Source of the DNA: Kiritimatiellia bacterium
Lineage (GTDB): Bacteria; Verrucomicrobiota; Kiritimatiellia; CAIVKH01
NCBI GenBank assembly: GCA_027493775.1
Contig: JAOSKE010000002.1
Coordinates: forward strand, 248,001-312,000
DNA: 64,000 nucleotides
Reading direction: 5' to 3'
Notes under the pieces: generated by a model
Database searches by the model: none
Told to the model about the DNA's origin: nothing
Seen by the model: only the letters and a program-made list of their open reading frames with translations
Position numbers and translations under genes: made by a program
Part shown: piece by piece, positions 47,759-58,899 of the stretch
Position numbering within the stretch: position 1 is the stretch's first letter
Layout: each line of letters begins with the position of its first letter

Positions 47759-48588
47759 TGGTTATCACACTGAGTACAGGCAGAGCGCTCTTGATATAAT
47801 GCAAACGCCGCCGCATGCACCGCAAGAGAACAACCGAGCGGTCCAAAAACCGGGATGAGTACGGATGGTGGCGTACATGCAAGAGCAGAAGCCGCCAACG
47901 CAAGACCCAAGGCTATGCGGGCCTCGAAACAAGCAGCCCGAGCTCGTTCCAACTCTTCAGGACAACAATTTCGAAGCCCCAAATAATCAGCGTGGGACAA
48001 TGGAGAGTTCACAATGAAAGAGTATAAATTAATCCCACCTCGCTCCTCAACCGGATCCCGATTGATCCATCGCCCCAACTCGGGCGAGTAGTATCTGTAG
48101 CCGTAATAATTCAACCCCACTGCACTATCAACCTCCTTCGAGCTAAACTGATAGCGAACGGGTTGACTGGCGGTGTTGATCAGCACGCGTCCGAAAGGAT
48201 CGTATTCGATTCGGGCTGTTTCCTCTTCGTCTTTATCCGTGAGTAGCACGATGTTGCCGTTACCGTCGGCGTGGTAGTATCGCCAAGGCTCCGACTCGCC
48301 TGTATGGGCGACCGATAAAATACCCCCAATGCCACCAACTCCGCCAATAGCCCCGCTGAGGTCGCGGCTATGGGTGTGGGTTTCGAGCCTGCTGTTTTCG
48401 CCATCGCGGACTTCAAGAACCGGCCACTCGTGGTATAGGGAGCGATTCGTTTCGCCGTTCATCACGCGTTCTCGGCGGGACCGCTCTCCGCCTCGCTGAA
48501 CTGACTTGCCGCTCATCGCGGCTCCACCGCGCTGCTTGTGGACTCTTTGGGCAACAGTCCGTCTAGGTCTGACCCAGGCCGCCTCCAA
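47755..48588 (-). CDS. Orphan Rhs-CT module b
   Basis: 277 residues. Rhs homology begins at RRERVMNGETNR, then YYHADGNGNIVLLTDKDEE, YQFSSKEVDSAVGLNYYGYRY and RWINRDPVEERGGINLYSF, the core just before a toxin tip. The last 70 residues (from about LRNCCPEELERARAACF) are unrelated to modules a and c and contain an Ala-rich hydrophobic stretch (IALGLALAASALACTPP). The N-terminal 40 residues are not Rhs and overlap the upstream gene, so the module is displaced and lacks its own carrier. Confidence 0.7.
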   Translation of the reverse strand: MEAAWVRPRRTVAQRVHKQRGGAAMSGKSVQRGGERSRRERVMNGETNRSLYHEWPVLEVRDGENSRLETHTHSRDLSGAIGGVGGIGGILSVAHTGESEPWRYYHADGNGNIVLLTDKDEEETARIEYDPFGRVLINTASQPVRYQFSSKEVDSAVGLNYYGYRYYSPELGRWINRDPVEERGGINLYSFIVNSPLSHADYLGLRNCCPEELERARAACFEARIALGLALAASALACTPPSVLIPVFGPLGCSLAVHAAAFALYQERSACTQCDNQ

Positions 48589-49087
48589 CCTTCGCGCGCT
48601 CGAATAACGATGGCATATACTTCCTCTATTTTCCCTGAATTTAATAAGGGAGGCAAAACAACAAGTTTCTCCTCGAATTGAGCCAACACGGGAAACCTGC
48701 TAACACTTGTACCACCGGCACGCTCCCCTCCTCTATATGCTTTAAATTCTAAATCCACAAATACTCCCGACACCCCCCCGCATCAATCCGAACATCCAAC
48801 TTGTATACCGAAGTATCATCAATCCACCTAACATTTTGGCGGGAACCAAGGACATACTCAATGACCACGCCACACACACTGTGCCCGGCTCCTAAACCAT
48901 GCAAAACGAGATCCTTATCAAGTTGCCAGTCTTGCACATGAAGCGCATCCCTGTCGATGGGTGCTGAAAGACTGACGCGATAGAATGCAATCTCATTATT
49001 TGACTTGTGATCTGCCCCGGTTGCTGAGATGCAAAAAATAGATACCAACAGCAAAAACAACACCACATTTAATCGATATAAGTGCAT
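48513..49087 (-). CDS. Secreted hypothetical protein, candidate immunity gene for module c, frameshifted
   Basis: About 191 residues if one G is added to the C7 run (plus strand) at 48773-48779, which joins VRIDAGG to VSGVFVDLEFKAYRGG in a natural sequence. Without it, a 112-residue protein ends at 48749. A signal peptide (LNVVLFLLLVSIFCISATG) is present. It starts 9 bp after the module c Rhs stop, as an immunity gene would. A periplasmic immunity protein would fit a toxin acting there. Function otherwise unknown. Confidence 0.45.
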
Positions 49088-49096
49088 AGGGTACTC

Positions 49097-50410
49097 CTAC
49101 CGAAATGGCGGAGGGACTTCATCCGCATAATACCAACCCCGGCCTTCTGCCGTTAATTCGGCGACCAACTGAGCTTGCGTCTGTGATAAGCAACGCTGCC
49201 AGAGTCCGTAGTGACATGAAATAATGAACACGATTTGTCGGGGTGGACCGTTGACACCTGGAATGGTGCTGTGCCACCTCTGATCATGTGCCTGAGTAAA
49301 ATTGCTCACATGTGCATCTTCACAGCACTCAACATCGTAAGGAGCGCCTATATTCCATGATTTCACACAGCTATACTGTCCAGAATCAGGGGGATACGGA
49401 ACTCTCGCAATAGGATCTATCGGAGGGAGATCATTGGGATTGGTACCTAGCAGATCAATCGAAATGATCGGGGCATTATGCACGAACCCATACAGATTAA
49501 TTCCGCCCATCTCCCCAATCGGATCCCGACTCAACCACCTCCCCAATGTGGGCGAGTAGAATCTGTAGCCGTAATAATTCAATCCCACAGTACTATCGAA
49601 TTCCTTCGACGAGAATTGATAGCGCGGGGTGTAGGAACCGGATTGCAGCAGCACGGTGCCGAAGGGGCCGTATTCGAGGGAAGAAACGATTTCGCAGTTG
49701 GCGTCGGTTAGCCGCACGACGTTGCCGTTGGCGTCGTAGTGGAAGTACCCACCCCCGGCCCCTCCAGAGAGGGGAGCTACGTGAAGGATGCCGCCGATCC
49801 CACCGGCGCCGCCCAGCGTTCCGCTTAAGTCGGGGCCATGGGTGTAGGTTTCGAGTACGTTGTCGTCACCGTCATGGACTTCGAGGACGGCCCAGTCGTG
49901 GTAAACGTAGCGATTTGTTTCGCCGTTCATCACGCGTTCCCTGCGGCGTCCGAGGCCGTCGTAAAGGCACGTCATCACGACTTCGCCATCCTTGCGCACT
50001 TCTTTCAGACGATCAGCGTCGTCCCACACATACACGAATTGCCCATCGTTGGTCATGTTGCCATTCGCATCGTACCCGTAGCCCCTGTTCCGGGCAACCG
50101 CAGAGACGGCGCTGGTGGCGGTGCGGCCCATCGGGTCGGTGTGGATTGCGGTGTAGGTGTTCGTTCCCGTCACGACCGGCAGGTTGGTGGCGACGAAGAT
50201 GACATGTCCGTCCGCCGCCCGGAGGGGGGCGGACACCCCGTTCACCTCAATCTCGCCATCGGTATCATTGGCCAGCCCCAACACGGTCAATGCGCCGGAC
50301 CAGAGGCTGGTCGTGTTCTGGTTCAGGTTGTTGAAGGCGTTGCTCAGCACGAACCCGTTGTTGTTCTGGCGGGTCGGGTTGCCGGCGGGGTCGTAGTTGA
50401 CGGCGCACAA
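49097..50410 (-). CDS. Orphan Rhs-CT module c
   Basis: 437 residues from the TTG at 50410, which has an AGGAGG site 7 bp upstream. It starts in the middle of an Rhs repeat (NYDPAGNPTRQNNNG), continues with YD repeats (GYGYDANGNMTNDGQFVYVWDD), the conserved RFYSPTLGRWLSRDPIG core and GGINLYGFVHN, and ends in a roughly 110-residue variable tip with several Cys (CVKSWN, VECCEDAH) and FIISCHYGLWQRC. The large N-terminal carrier of normal Rhs proteins is absent here. Confidence 0.75.
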   Translation of the reverse strand: MCAVNYDPAGNPTRQNNNGFVLSNAFNNLNQNTTSLWSGALTVLGLANDTDGEIEVNGVSAPLRAADGHVIFVATNLPVVTGTNTYTAIHTDPMGRTATSAVSAVARNRGYGYDANGNMTNDGQFVYVWDDADRLKEVRKDGEVVMTCLYDGLGRRRERVMNGETNRYVYHDWAVLEVHDGDDNVLETYTHGPDLSGTLGGAGGIGGILHVAPLSGGAGGGYFHYDANGNVVRLTDANCEIVSSLEYGPFGTVLLQSGSYTPRYQFSSKEFDSTVGLNYYGYRFYSPTLGRWLSRDPIGEMGGINLYGFVHNAPIISIDLLGTNPNDLPPIDPIARVPYPPDSGQYSCVKSWNIGAPYDVECCEDAHVSNFTQAHDQRWHSTIPGVNGPPRQIVFIISCHYGLWQRCLSQTQAQLVAELTAEGRGWYYADEVPPPFR

Positions 50411-50481
50411 ATCCTCCTATGTTTACAATTTTGTCATATGTCGATTGTTGAGACGCAACCCTATTCGCTCCTCGGCCCCGC

Positions 50482-51213
50482 CTATTGAACCATGCGTTGA
50501 TGCATTGCTTTGCCAAACTTGGATTTCAATAACTCCTGCAAATTGTCAATATCGCCCGTAGGTTTGTTTGGCGTCCCTTTCTGTGCTGCCCGATGATTTC
50601 GTATTCGTTTGATGTCATCCAGTGCCGTTGAGTTGATGTTCACAACATGGCACGGTTGCTCTACCCCCTTTCCATTTGGCCAACGAAGACATGCTGCACC
50701 ACGACTGCCGTTGAATAGTTTCAACGTATTTTGTTCAACCACGTCAATAGCTTCATGCTTCTCGCCGAGGCCGCCTACCATAGCAATATCTGCCGCGTGC
50801 TTCTGTAACGCAAGAATCCAACGGCTGCCGGGAAGTGCCACGAAAGGCTCATAAGGCTCATGTTCCACGCGCACAGGCAATTGACTCACAAATACAAAAG
50901 CGGGCGCATCTCCGTGAAGTGATTCAACGGTCTTGAGCAAGCAAAGTCCGGATCGAAGCAACGCCTCTGAATAGCCCGGAATGTTTTCAAGAATGTCGCC
51001 CGATGGCAGAACCGTCGGCCTCCCGTCATCAGGAACTTCGAACACACCAAGTACAACATCCTTGTCCTGAATGGCGTCAGCAAAATTCTCTGCCACCGCC
51101 ACTTCAGAATTATCGAGGGCGTTCAATGGGCCACCAAAAGAATCGGCAACAAGTAGGGTGAACGCAGTACCGATGAAGAAACTGAGCATTTTCATATATG
51201 GCTTCCTCTTCAT
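50482..51213 (-). CDS. Secreted hypothetical protein
   Basis: 243 residues with a signal peptide (MLSFFIGTAFTLLVADSFG); the start may be at 51195 (MKMLSFF). No known domain; the middle has VVLGVFEVPDDGRP and FVFVSQLPVRVEHEPYEP, reading as beta-rich. It lies 3 bp after the large secreted repeat protein and 71 bp before Rhs module c, all on the same strand, so it may be expressed with them. Confidence 0.6.
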   Translation of the reverse strand: MKRKPYMKMLSFFIGTAFTLLVADSFGGPLNALDNSEVAVAENFADAIQDKDVVLGVFEVPDDGRPTVLPSGDILENIPGYSEALLRSGLCLLKTVESLHGDAPAFVFVSQLPVRVEHEPYEPFVALPGSRWILALQKHAADIAMVGGLGEKHEAIDVVEQNTLKLFNGSRGAACLRWPNGKGVEQPCHVVNINSTALDDIKRIRNHRAAQKGTPNKPTGDIDNLQELLKSKFGKAMHQRMVQ

Positions 51214-51216
51214 TTT

Positions 51217-54200
51217 TCAAGGACAATTTGGATACGTACAAGGCATTGCCGCGCGATGACTGGCACCAACCGCAGTCTTCGCCTCTCTCTCCATGTCGCA
51301 TGTGCGGACAGAATCAAGCGCCAGACTACGCGCTTCCTCTTGTGATCGGGCCACATTAAATGCAGCCTGAGCAGCCGCCCGTGCTTGCGCCTCTGTAGTT
51401 GCAATAAATGGTTGGTTTGCTGTCGCCGCATTCATCACCAATTGGTCGTCCCAAAGATCGTTTACGATAGTCGAAGTGGTTCCTTCATATTGACCCTCAT
51501 GAAACTGTTCCTCGTCGCGCACCGTGTCGTGATATTGAGAATTGGCGGGGGCGGTCCAAGTGCTACTAGCCTGCACATTGCGGCTGAAGGTGTTCTGACT
51601 GATAGTGGCCTCCCATTGTCCGTTTGTTAATTGGACCGCAGTAATTTGAATATTTCCAGACCATAGCTGTGTAACCCAGGCCAACCCACTCAAACACGCT
51701 CCATAAGTCGTGTCCGCTGTAAATATCACGGGGGCAGTCTCGCATTCCGAGCTGCCTATGCTGTATGTGGCCTTTAACTCATACTCCGCCGTTGCGTTGC
51801 AGTGGTCGGCTTGCGTTGAGTACCATCGCGCGTTGTCGATACTCCACTCCGTGATAGCGGAGCTTCTTTGAGAAATCGTGATGCCTTGGCCAGATGGGCT
51901 GTCGAACTGTGTTCCACCGCCCGGTTTGGTTGCCGTAAACTGAACAGCACTCAGATAACTCTTCGCACTACTTGGAGTGACAACAAGATCAACGTCGACC
52001 TGTTCGCCATCGCATGCCTGAGATTGGGGCAGCACGATCTCCACTCTAAGGCCAGTTAAATACCGGATCGTACACAATGCGCCAGCGGGGCCTGCTCCAG
52101 AGTCAAGGAGATGCACTTCGTTGTTTTGCCAGCCATTGTCAATATAGTCATACACGTCAACCCTGAACCTCCCCGCTTTGCGATCCAATACCGAATCCGT
52201 GATGTCTTCCTGGAAGATTTCCGAAGCCCTGCCCCAAGCGTATTCCTGGTTGTTGATCTTGAAGCAATCATCCACGTGGCCGGTCAAGCGAACCTGCGTG
52301 ATCGTAGCCACTATGCTCGGGAAAACCGGTGTTGCAAATACGCTCCCAGCATACACAGGCGCCCCAGACCCGTCAGCAAACGGCTTGTCAAAGGCCTGCA
52401 GATTGAAGGAGATTTGCTGCTCGATAAAGCAGTTGAAAATCAGTGGTTCAGGGTCATATGAATCAATCACGCCGTCGCCGTCGGTGTCGCTGTTCGTCGC
52501 CAATGTCCCGGCGCGCATTTCCTGCGCATTGTTCCATCCATCGTTATCTGGATCAGCGCCATAACCATTGGCGGGGTCTATCGTTCCATCGTCAAACGGA
52601 TCCAAACCATTTGCAATTTCCCACCAGTCGGGAAGCCCGTCTCCATCCGAATCCACAACCCATTCATCGGCGCCCAAATCGGCGTATTCTCCACGGAACT
52701 CTCCATCTATGTCGTAGATCACATCGCTGGCCGTGTAATTGATGATGTCCACGCTTTGCGCACCTTCCAAACGCCAGCCATTCACAAAATTCGGATCATT
52801 CGTATAAATGTTCGATCCGCCGACATAGCCGCCTTCAATGCAAGAATCGGCCACCAGCGGCACGGGAAACTGCGGCAGAATTAGCGGAGTCGCGCCCGTG
52901 TTCCAGAAAATTGATGATTTGATATCTACTTCAGAAGGGGTCTGCGAAAGCGATCCTGTGGCATCCAGCCCCCATCATTGTCCGTCATCGTACAGTGGCG
53001 CATACGCAGAGTTCCGCCGCTGGTGTAAATCGTCTTTCCTCCGCCGCCGTTCCCAATAAAAACACAGTTCACCAAGGTCAAGTTGCATCCCGTTGCATAA
53101 ATTGCCGCGCCTACAGGTGTTATATCGGCCAAGCAGTTCTCAAAGAAACAGTTATTTACGGCCAAGCGGCTGTTATAGGCGCGAATTCCTCCGCCGGGAT
53201 ACGTCGTATAACTCACCCCGTTGCGCAGCACGAATCCGCTGATGGAAACGTTATTGCCGAGTACTGTGATACAGCGTCCCGCCTCCTCGGCATCAATGAT
53301 TACGGGATCGGCATGATTCATGGACCCCACGAATATCACCTTATCGGAATTAACCTCAAATACATACCCGGCGGAGCCGTATGTATAGACGCCCGGTTCA
53401 AATTGAATGATGGTATAATCGTTTGTGTTCAGGGCAACAGCCTGTTCGATGGCGGTGGTGATGTTGGTTTCGCCAGCGGGAATCAGATAGTCCGGTTCTG
53501 GATAGTCGTCGGGGTCGTGAGGGTCAGTTCCCCGCTGAATCTCAACAATCAGCGGTATCCCATCGCCGTCCGCGTCCCATAAGATATCATCGTATTCGAT
53601 AGGATTTAGTCCATAGAGCAACTCTTCGGAGTTTTTCAGCCCATCCCCATCCGGATCGCCGTTTGCGCCGTTGTCGGGGTTCAAACTGCCGTCGTCGAGC
53701 GGGTCGAGACCGTATAGTTCCTCCCACTCATCAGGCAAACCGTCGTTGTCGGAGTCTGCAAGCTCGCCGTCGCCAAGGTCGCGAATGGGAACGATCCAGC
53801 CGAGTGTGTGGTTGTCGTTGGTGATGCCGGCCTCGTTGTAGAGTATAAGTTGTATGGAATTGCCGCTTGCTTGGAGCTTGAATGAGGTCTCCCATCGGTT
53901 TCCAGAACTCCACACCTGTGAGAGTTGATGAGATGCCGTGTTGCCGCCCTGTATTACCTGTACGTAGTGCGGCGGGTTATAGATGGGGTCGTTCGTGCTG
54001 ATCTGGAACGACAGCTTGACCCAACCGCCTTTGAAAGGCCGATCCGGGAACCACAATAGCGGAACTGTATCGTGTCGATTGGAGACGGTCGGATCCGTGC
54101 CGAGGATTCATTCCAGGTAGTCACTGAGCGGAAGCCCAGGAACACCATCGCCATCGTAGTTTCCGCTCCCGCCGCTGCTCAGCTCGCCCCACCAGTAGTC

Positions 54201-55304
54201 TTCCCAGTCGTCTGGGAGCTGGTCTTCGTCCATGTCGCTCGCATTTCCGAGGACTTGCGCGGCAAGGGGTATGCCGGACGTTGGGTGGGTATGCCATACA
54301 GCAGTGCCGTCTTCGATCTGGAATAGATAGTGGATGGTTGAGCCGGGCGGCAGCGCGCCGAGGTTCACGTGCCACCAGTCGTTGCTGTCCTCCGTGATCT
54401 GATTGAATGAGAGCGGTTCGTCCTGCCACGCATAGCCGTTGATACTGTAGGTGGCGTAGCCGCCGACGGCGCTATTTGTGGGCGCGGTTTCAATATCGAG
54501 CCAAAGATCATCCAACGCGCTCAGTGCGCCATTCGTGGGGAAGTGTCGTGCGTTGCCTATCCAATCGGCGGGATTCCCTGTAGCGACACTTGCGACGTAG
54601 TTGCTGCCTGCGTTGGCGTCAATGTGGAGGTCGTCGAGTCCATCGTAGGCGCCGACGGAGTATTCAATGAGCGTTCCGGCGCTGAAGCGTCCAAGATTTT
54701 GGTGCCACCAGTCGTTATTGCCCGCTGTTCCGCCCAGCGAGAGGGGCGCAGCGCTCCAATTCGAGTCGCCGAGGTTGTAGTACACAAGGGCTTCCCTTGC
54801 CGCGCCGCGTGGCCAGGTCTCGGTGTTCACCCAGAGATCGTCCCCCGCCCGCAGGGCGCCGTTGGTCGGCCAATGTGAGGTGTTGCCGATCCAGTTCAAC
54901 GCGGGCGCTCCGGCGATAAAACTGTAGTTCACGCCGCCGTTGTTGTCGGTGATGTTTCCGCCCCAATCGTCCCAGCCGTGGAAGTAGTATTCGACAGTCG
55001 CGTTGGTGGGAAAGGCGGCATCGTGGCTTCGCATCCATACCGAGTTGCCATCAACGTTGCCGGCGTAGTTCATTTCGTACGCTTGCCAGCTTCCGGCATC
55101 CACTCGGATTACGACCTCGGCATGGAGACCCCAATAGTCTTCGTTGAGCAAGACACTAAAGGTGCCGGGATTGACGGCGTTGTGCCGCTCGTAAGAACCA
55201 CAAACCCCGATCCACGATGGAAAGGCTGAAGCGGTTGTTGCCAAGATGAGGGGTAGCGCAAGCAAAAGAAGAGTCTGCCGGCGGAGTGAGCACAGCCGCG
55301 CCAT
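51217..55304 (-). CDS. Large secreted beta-repeat protein with beta-helix and DxDGDG repeats, broken twice
   Basis: About 1362 residues after correction. A signal peptide (LLLLALPLILATTASAF) is followed by three carbohydrate-binding-like beta repeats (WIGN..HWPTNGALRAGDDLWV and WIGNARHFPTNGALSALDDLW are two), then TSP3-like calcium motifs (DSDNDGLPDEWEE, DPDGDGLKNSEE), a right-handed parallel beta-helix segment (VNNCFFENCLAD, LVNCVFIGNGG), and a second TSP3 block (VDSDGDGLPDWWEI). It is interrupted by an in-frame TGA at 54108-54110 where Trp is expected (LEWILGTDP) and by a lost base in the C5 run 52969-52973. Such proteins are often surface adhesins or glycan binders; role unknown. Confidence 0.6.
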
Positions 55305-55495
55305 TGCACACGCACATTTGTGCCGCGCACAGGCCATGATGGGGGAACCCCAAGCTGACCCCGACGCCATCATTCGCAACCTCTAGTCCAAGCGACTAAT
55401 GCGCGTCAAGGACGTATTATTTCCGTTTTATTTCTATCCTACCGCTTGCGTGGATGGCGATGGGTAGGGCTACGCGGCTTTTGCGTGTGCGACAA

Positions 55496-58400
55496 CTACA
55501 GGGCGAGGAGTTCCTGCACGTCTTCCCAATTCATGGCGCTGAGAACCTGTTCGTCGGATTCGAGCGTGGCGTCGATCACGGCTTTTTTACGGCGCTGCAT
55601 TTCGAGAACCTTCTCTTCAACCGTGCCCTTGGTGATCAGTTTCATACTGTAAACCGTGCGCTTCTGTCCGATGCGATAGGCGCGGTCGGTGGCTTGGTCT
55701 TCCACGGCAGGATTCCACCACGGATCGTAGTGAATAACCGTGTCGGCGCCGGTCAAATTCAAACCGGTGCCCCCGGCTTTTAGGCTGATGAGGAAAATCG
55801 GAATTTTGCGATTGGTGTTGAACTCGCGCACCACCTTCATCCGCTCCTGCGTGGCACCATCGAGATAGCAGTATGCGATTTTACGGTCGTCCAACTCGCG
55901 CTTCAGAATCGCAAGCATGGAGGTGAACTGACTGAAGACGAGCACCCGGTGGCCGCCATCCAGAATCTCGTCGAGCAATTCGAAGAACAAATCGAGCTTG
56001 CCGGAGGGCATTTTACTGTCGAGATCCGGCAACTTGAGCAAGTCCAAGTGACAGCAAATCTGCCGCAGTCGGAGCAGCGTTTTCAAAATCTCCATGCGCG
56101 AGCGCTGGAAGCCCTGCTTCATCACCATATCGAAAACCCTGCGGCGCGAGGCTTCGAGCAATTCCTTGTACACCGTCTGTTGGTCAGGGGTGAGGGTGCA
56201 GACCGCAACCTTCTCAATCTTCGGCGGCAAATCGGTCGCCACGTCGCGTTTGAGGCGCCGCAGAAGAAACGGATGGAGCTTTCGCCGGAGCCGCGCCTGC
56301 GCGTATTCGCCATCTCGATCACCGCGCGCGATGGGCTGTTCGTAAGAGGCCTTAAAGGTTTCGTGCGATCCAAGATACCCCGGCATTAAAAAGTCCATGA
56401 TGGACCAGAGGTCGGACACACTGTTTTCGATCGGCGTGCCGGTCAAGACGAGGCGGTGCATCGCGCGCAGGCGCTTCGTTGCTATCGCGTTCTGCGTGGA
56501 GCGATTTTTGATATGCTGCGCTTCATCAAGAACAATGCAGGCGTATTCATGCTCGAGATGCTGATCAATATCGCGGCGCAGCAGCGCGCAGGACGTAACA
56601 ATCACGTCGTGCTTTTCAACTTCCGCCCACTTTTCGTGACGGTCGCTGCCGGAAATGGGCATAATCTTTAAATTCGGTGTGAACTTCCCCGCTTCTTCCA
56701 CCCAGTTTTCAACAAGGCTCGTCGGACAAACAATCAGCGATGGCTTGCCCTCCGCCTCGGACTGCAAGCGCTTGAGCTCCAGCCATGCAAGGGTTTGTAA
56801 CGTTTTGCCCAACCCCATTTCGTCCGCGAGAATGCCGGCAAATCCATTCGCTTCGAGGAAGCGCAGCCACTGGATACCGTCGCGCTGATAGGCGCGCAGG
56901 ATTTGATCCAGACTCGGTTTCACATCCACCGGTTCCATCTTCAATTCGCGATTCTGCGCGCGGGCAGCAGCGATCCAGGTAGGCGCGGCTTCGACATCCA
57001 CGCCATCCAACGCATCGAGTGAGGATTTCACATAGGAAGAATAGATTCCGGCGAGGCGGAAACTGCCGGGCCGTGTGCCTTCGCCGACTGCACAGTCTGA
57101 GAAGACTTCGTTCATCGCATTGATCGCGCCGGTATCGAGCAACAGTGTTCGGCCGTTCCGTTCGATAAACGAATCGCCTTTCAACAGTGCGCGCTGCACG
57201 TCAGATGGCGTGAGCGCGCCGCCCTGCCCGTCATCGAATTCAAAATCAACCTCGAACCAATCGCTTCCGCTCTGTCCATTCTGTCCGCTTTGCTCGCTGC
57301 GCACATGGACGACGGGCGTGACGGAAAGGGTTTTTTCGGCGAACTCGTTGACGGGGCCCTCGAGTTCCACTCTCCACCCGGCGCGTCGCAGCGCGGGCAA
57401 ATCCCGACCGATAAAGTTCAGCACTTCACGGCACCCGACCAGCGGCTCAATGTCATCGCCATAAACGCCTTTCAAACCGAGCGCAGTCAACCGTTGAAGC
57501 GCGGTCGCTTCGGCGGGCGGATTGCGAACAGTGAAGCGCAGGAGATCATCGGGATCGGGCAGAGCGAAATGGCCCTGCGGGTCTTGTTTTCCGGCGACAA
57601 GCGAGTAATCGTCGTACGTCGCAAACAATTTTGCCGCGAGAGACGCGGGACTTCCCTTGATGCGAAGAAGAAACCTGGGCGTGGCAGGTTCGATGGTGAA
57701 CAGGTCCAGCGATACATCCGTTTGAACGGCCAGATGCTTCTCCAGCATCGGCAGTTCGTGTTGCAGGAAGCGGGGCGTGGCGGAGCGCGGGATACGTATC
57801 GGCCCCAAATAAATCATCCGCAACGGTGGCGGCAACAAACCCTGCAATGGCCAGAAATTTCCGTTGTCGTACACCCACCCCGCCTTGCCCGCGACGGCGT
57901 AGGTGGGACGGTGGCCATTTTCGCTGAACGGCAGGGCGGTGTGCAGGTCCAGAATCAACTCGCCGGTCATGGCGTCGAGGTCCATCTTCAGCACAGACTG
58001 CATGGGCGCCGCGTTCACGACGAGCGCATCTCGTCGGCCTTCCTCATACAGGGGCTTTCCGGTATGCAGGTTCAGCAGGTTGATGAGATCGGCAGGTCCC
58101 ATGTCCATCCGCGTACGGGCGGGGCCCTCGCAAATGTCTTCGAGAACAAACAGGAGCGCCTCGTCCTTTTTTGAGAGAAAAAAAGTTGTGTCGCGCGGGA
58201 CTTCTTCGATTTGTTTGCGCCCGCCCTTGAACTCCAACGCGCATAAAACCGGAATACGGCCGGACTCCCCGCGCATCAACGCACGGCACGCATCCTGCCA
58301 GCCCGCGCCGAGGCAAAGCGCAACACGCGCGGGCTGTGCGCCAGCCTGTGGTGTGGTGACGCGCTTGATATAGGCCGATTCGCCAATTTTCGCCAGCCGT

Positions 58401-58735
58401 TGCGCCTTGCGGGTTTCTTCGAGATGCTTGCGGACACGGTCGGGATCCGCATACCGCTTCACCAGCGCAAGGCTGGTTGCGATGACGTGGGCGCAGATAA
58501 TTCCGCGCTCGGTGCTGTCGCGGCAGGGGCAGAGGTTTTCGCAGGTGCCATCCTTGTGCACCCTCGCGCGGGTCGTAATCGTGCGGTTGCCGAACGACAG
58601 CACTCCGCGAATCAACGGCGCTTCGAATTCGGACTCCTGCACCGCCCCGCGGTCATACAGCGTCTGCGCATCCCGGAACACGGCAGCGCCGGCCCAGTCC
58701 AGCAGCACTTTCTGTGTGAACGGAAGACCCACCAA
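55496..58735 (-). CDS. SNF2-family helicase with SWIM zinc finger
   Basis: 1079 residues. An N-terminal SWIM finger (CENLCPCRD...ICAHVIA, about residues 64-85) is followed by a roughly 500-residue linker and a two-lobe SNF2 ATPase: Walker A ADEMGLGKTLQ near residue 640, DEAQ box VLDEAQHIKN near 737, and C-terminal motifs VFSQFTSMLA and DPWWNPAVEDQATDRAYRIGQ. It translocates on double-stranded DNA or remodels RNA polymerase-DNA complexes, as HepA/RapA-related proteins do. The start is TTG at 58735 or GTG at 58732; no ATG upstream fits. Complete and unbroken. Confidence 0.93.
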   Translation of the reverse strand: MVGLPFTQKVLLDWAGAAVFRDAQTLYDRGAVQESEFEAPLIRGVLSFGNRTITTRARVHKDGTCENLCPCRDSTERGIICAHVIATSLALVKRYADPDRVRKHLEETRKAQRLAKIGESAYIKRVTTPQAGAQPARVALCLGAGWQDACRALMRGESGRIPVLCALEFKGGRKQIEEVPRDTTFFLSKKDEALLFVLEDICEGPARTRMDMGPADLINLLNLHTGKPLYEEGRRDALVVNAAPMQSVLKMDLDAMTGELILDLHTALPFSENGHRPTYAVAGKAGWVYDNGNFWPLQGLLPPPLRMIYLGPIRIPRSATPRFLQHELPMLEKHLAVQTDVSLDLFTIEPATPRFLLRIKGSPASLAAKLFATYDDYSLVAGKQDPQGHFALPDPDDLLRFTVRNPPAEATALQRLTALGLKGVYGDDIEPLVGCREVLNFIGRDLPALRRAGWRVELEGPVNEFAEKTLSVTPVVHVRSEQSGQNGQSGSDWFEVDFEFDDGQGGALTPSDVQRALLKGDSFIERNGRTLLLDTGAINAMNEVFSDCAVGEGTRPGSFRLAGIYSSYVKSSLDALDGVDVEAAPTWIAAARAQNRELKMEPVDVKPSLDQILRAYQRDGIQWLRFLEANGFAGILADEMGLGKTLQTLAWLELKRLQSEAEGKPSLIVCPTSLVENWVEEAGKFTPNLKIMPISGSDRHEKWAEVEKHDVIVTSCALLRRDIDQHLEHEYACIVLDEAQHIKNRSTQNAIATKRLRAMHRLVLTGTPIENSVSDLWSIMDFLMPGYLGSHETFKASYEQPIARGDRDGEYAQARLRRKLHPFLLRRLKRDVATDLPPKIEKVAVCTLTPDQQTVYKELLEASRRRVFDMVMKQGFQRSRMEILKTLLRLRQICCHLDLLKLPDLDSKMPSGKLDLFFELLDEILDGGHRVLVFSQFTSMLAILKRELDDRKIAYCYLDGATQERMKVVREFNTNRKIPIFLISLKAGGTGLNLTGADTVIHYDPWWNPAVEDQATDRAYRIGQKRTVYSMKLITKGTVEEKVLEMQRRKKAVIDATLESDEQVLSAMNWEDVQELLAL

Positions 58736-58899
58736 ACACCCTAATTACACTCGTTTTGACACGACAAAGAGGGACGAGACTACAAAAAGCGCAGCAAAAA
58801 GCAAACCTATAACCCACCCATACCGCGCCTCTCTCCCACTTCTTCCTTGACCCCTTCCGGCGTCTGCCAGACCGTACATCGCTTTCTTTGGAGAATCAG

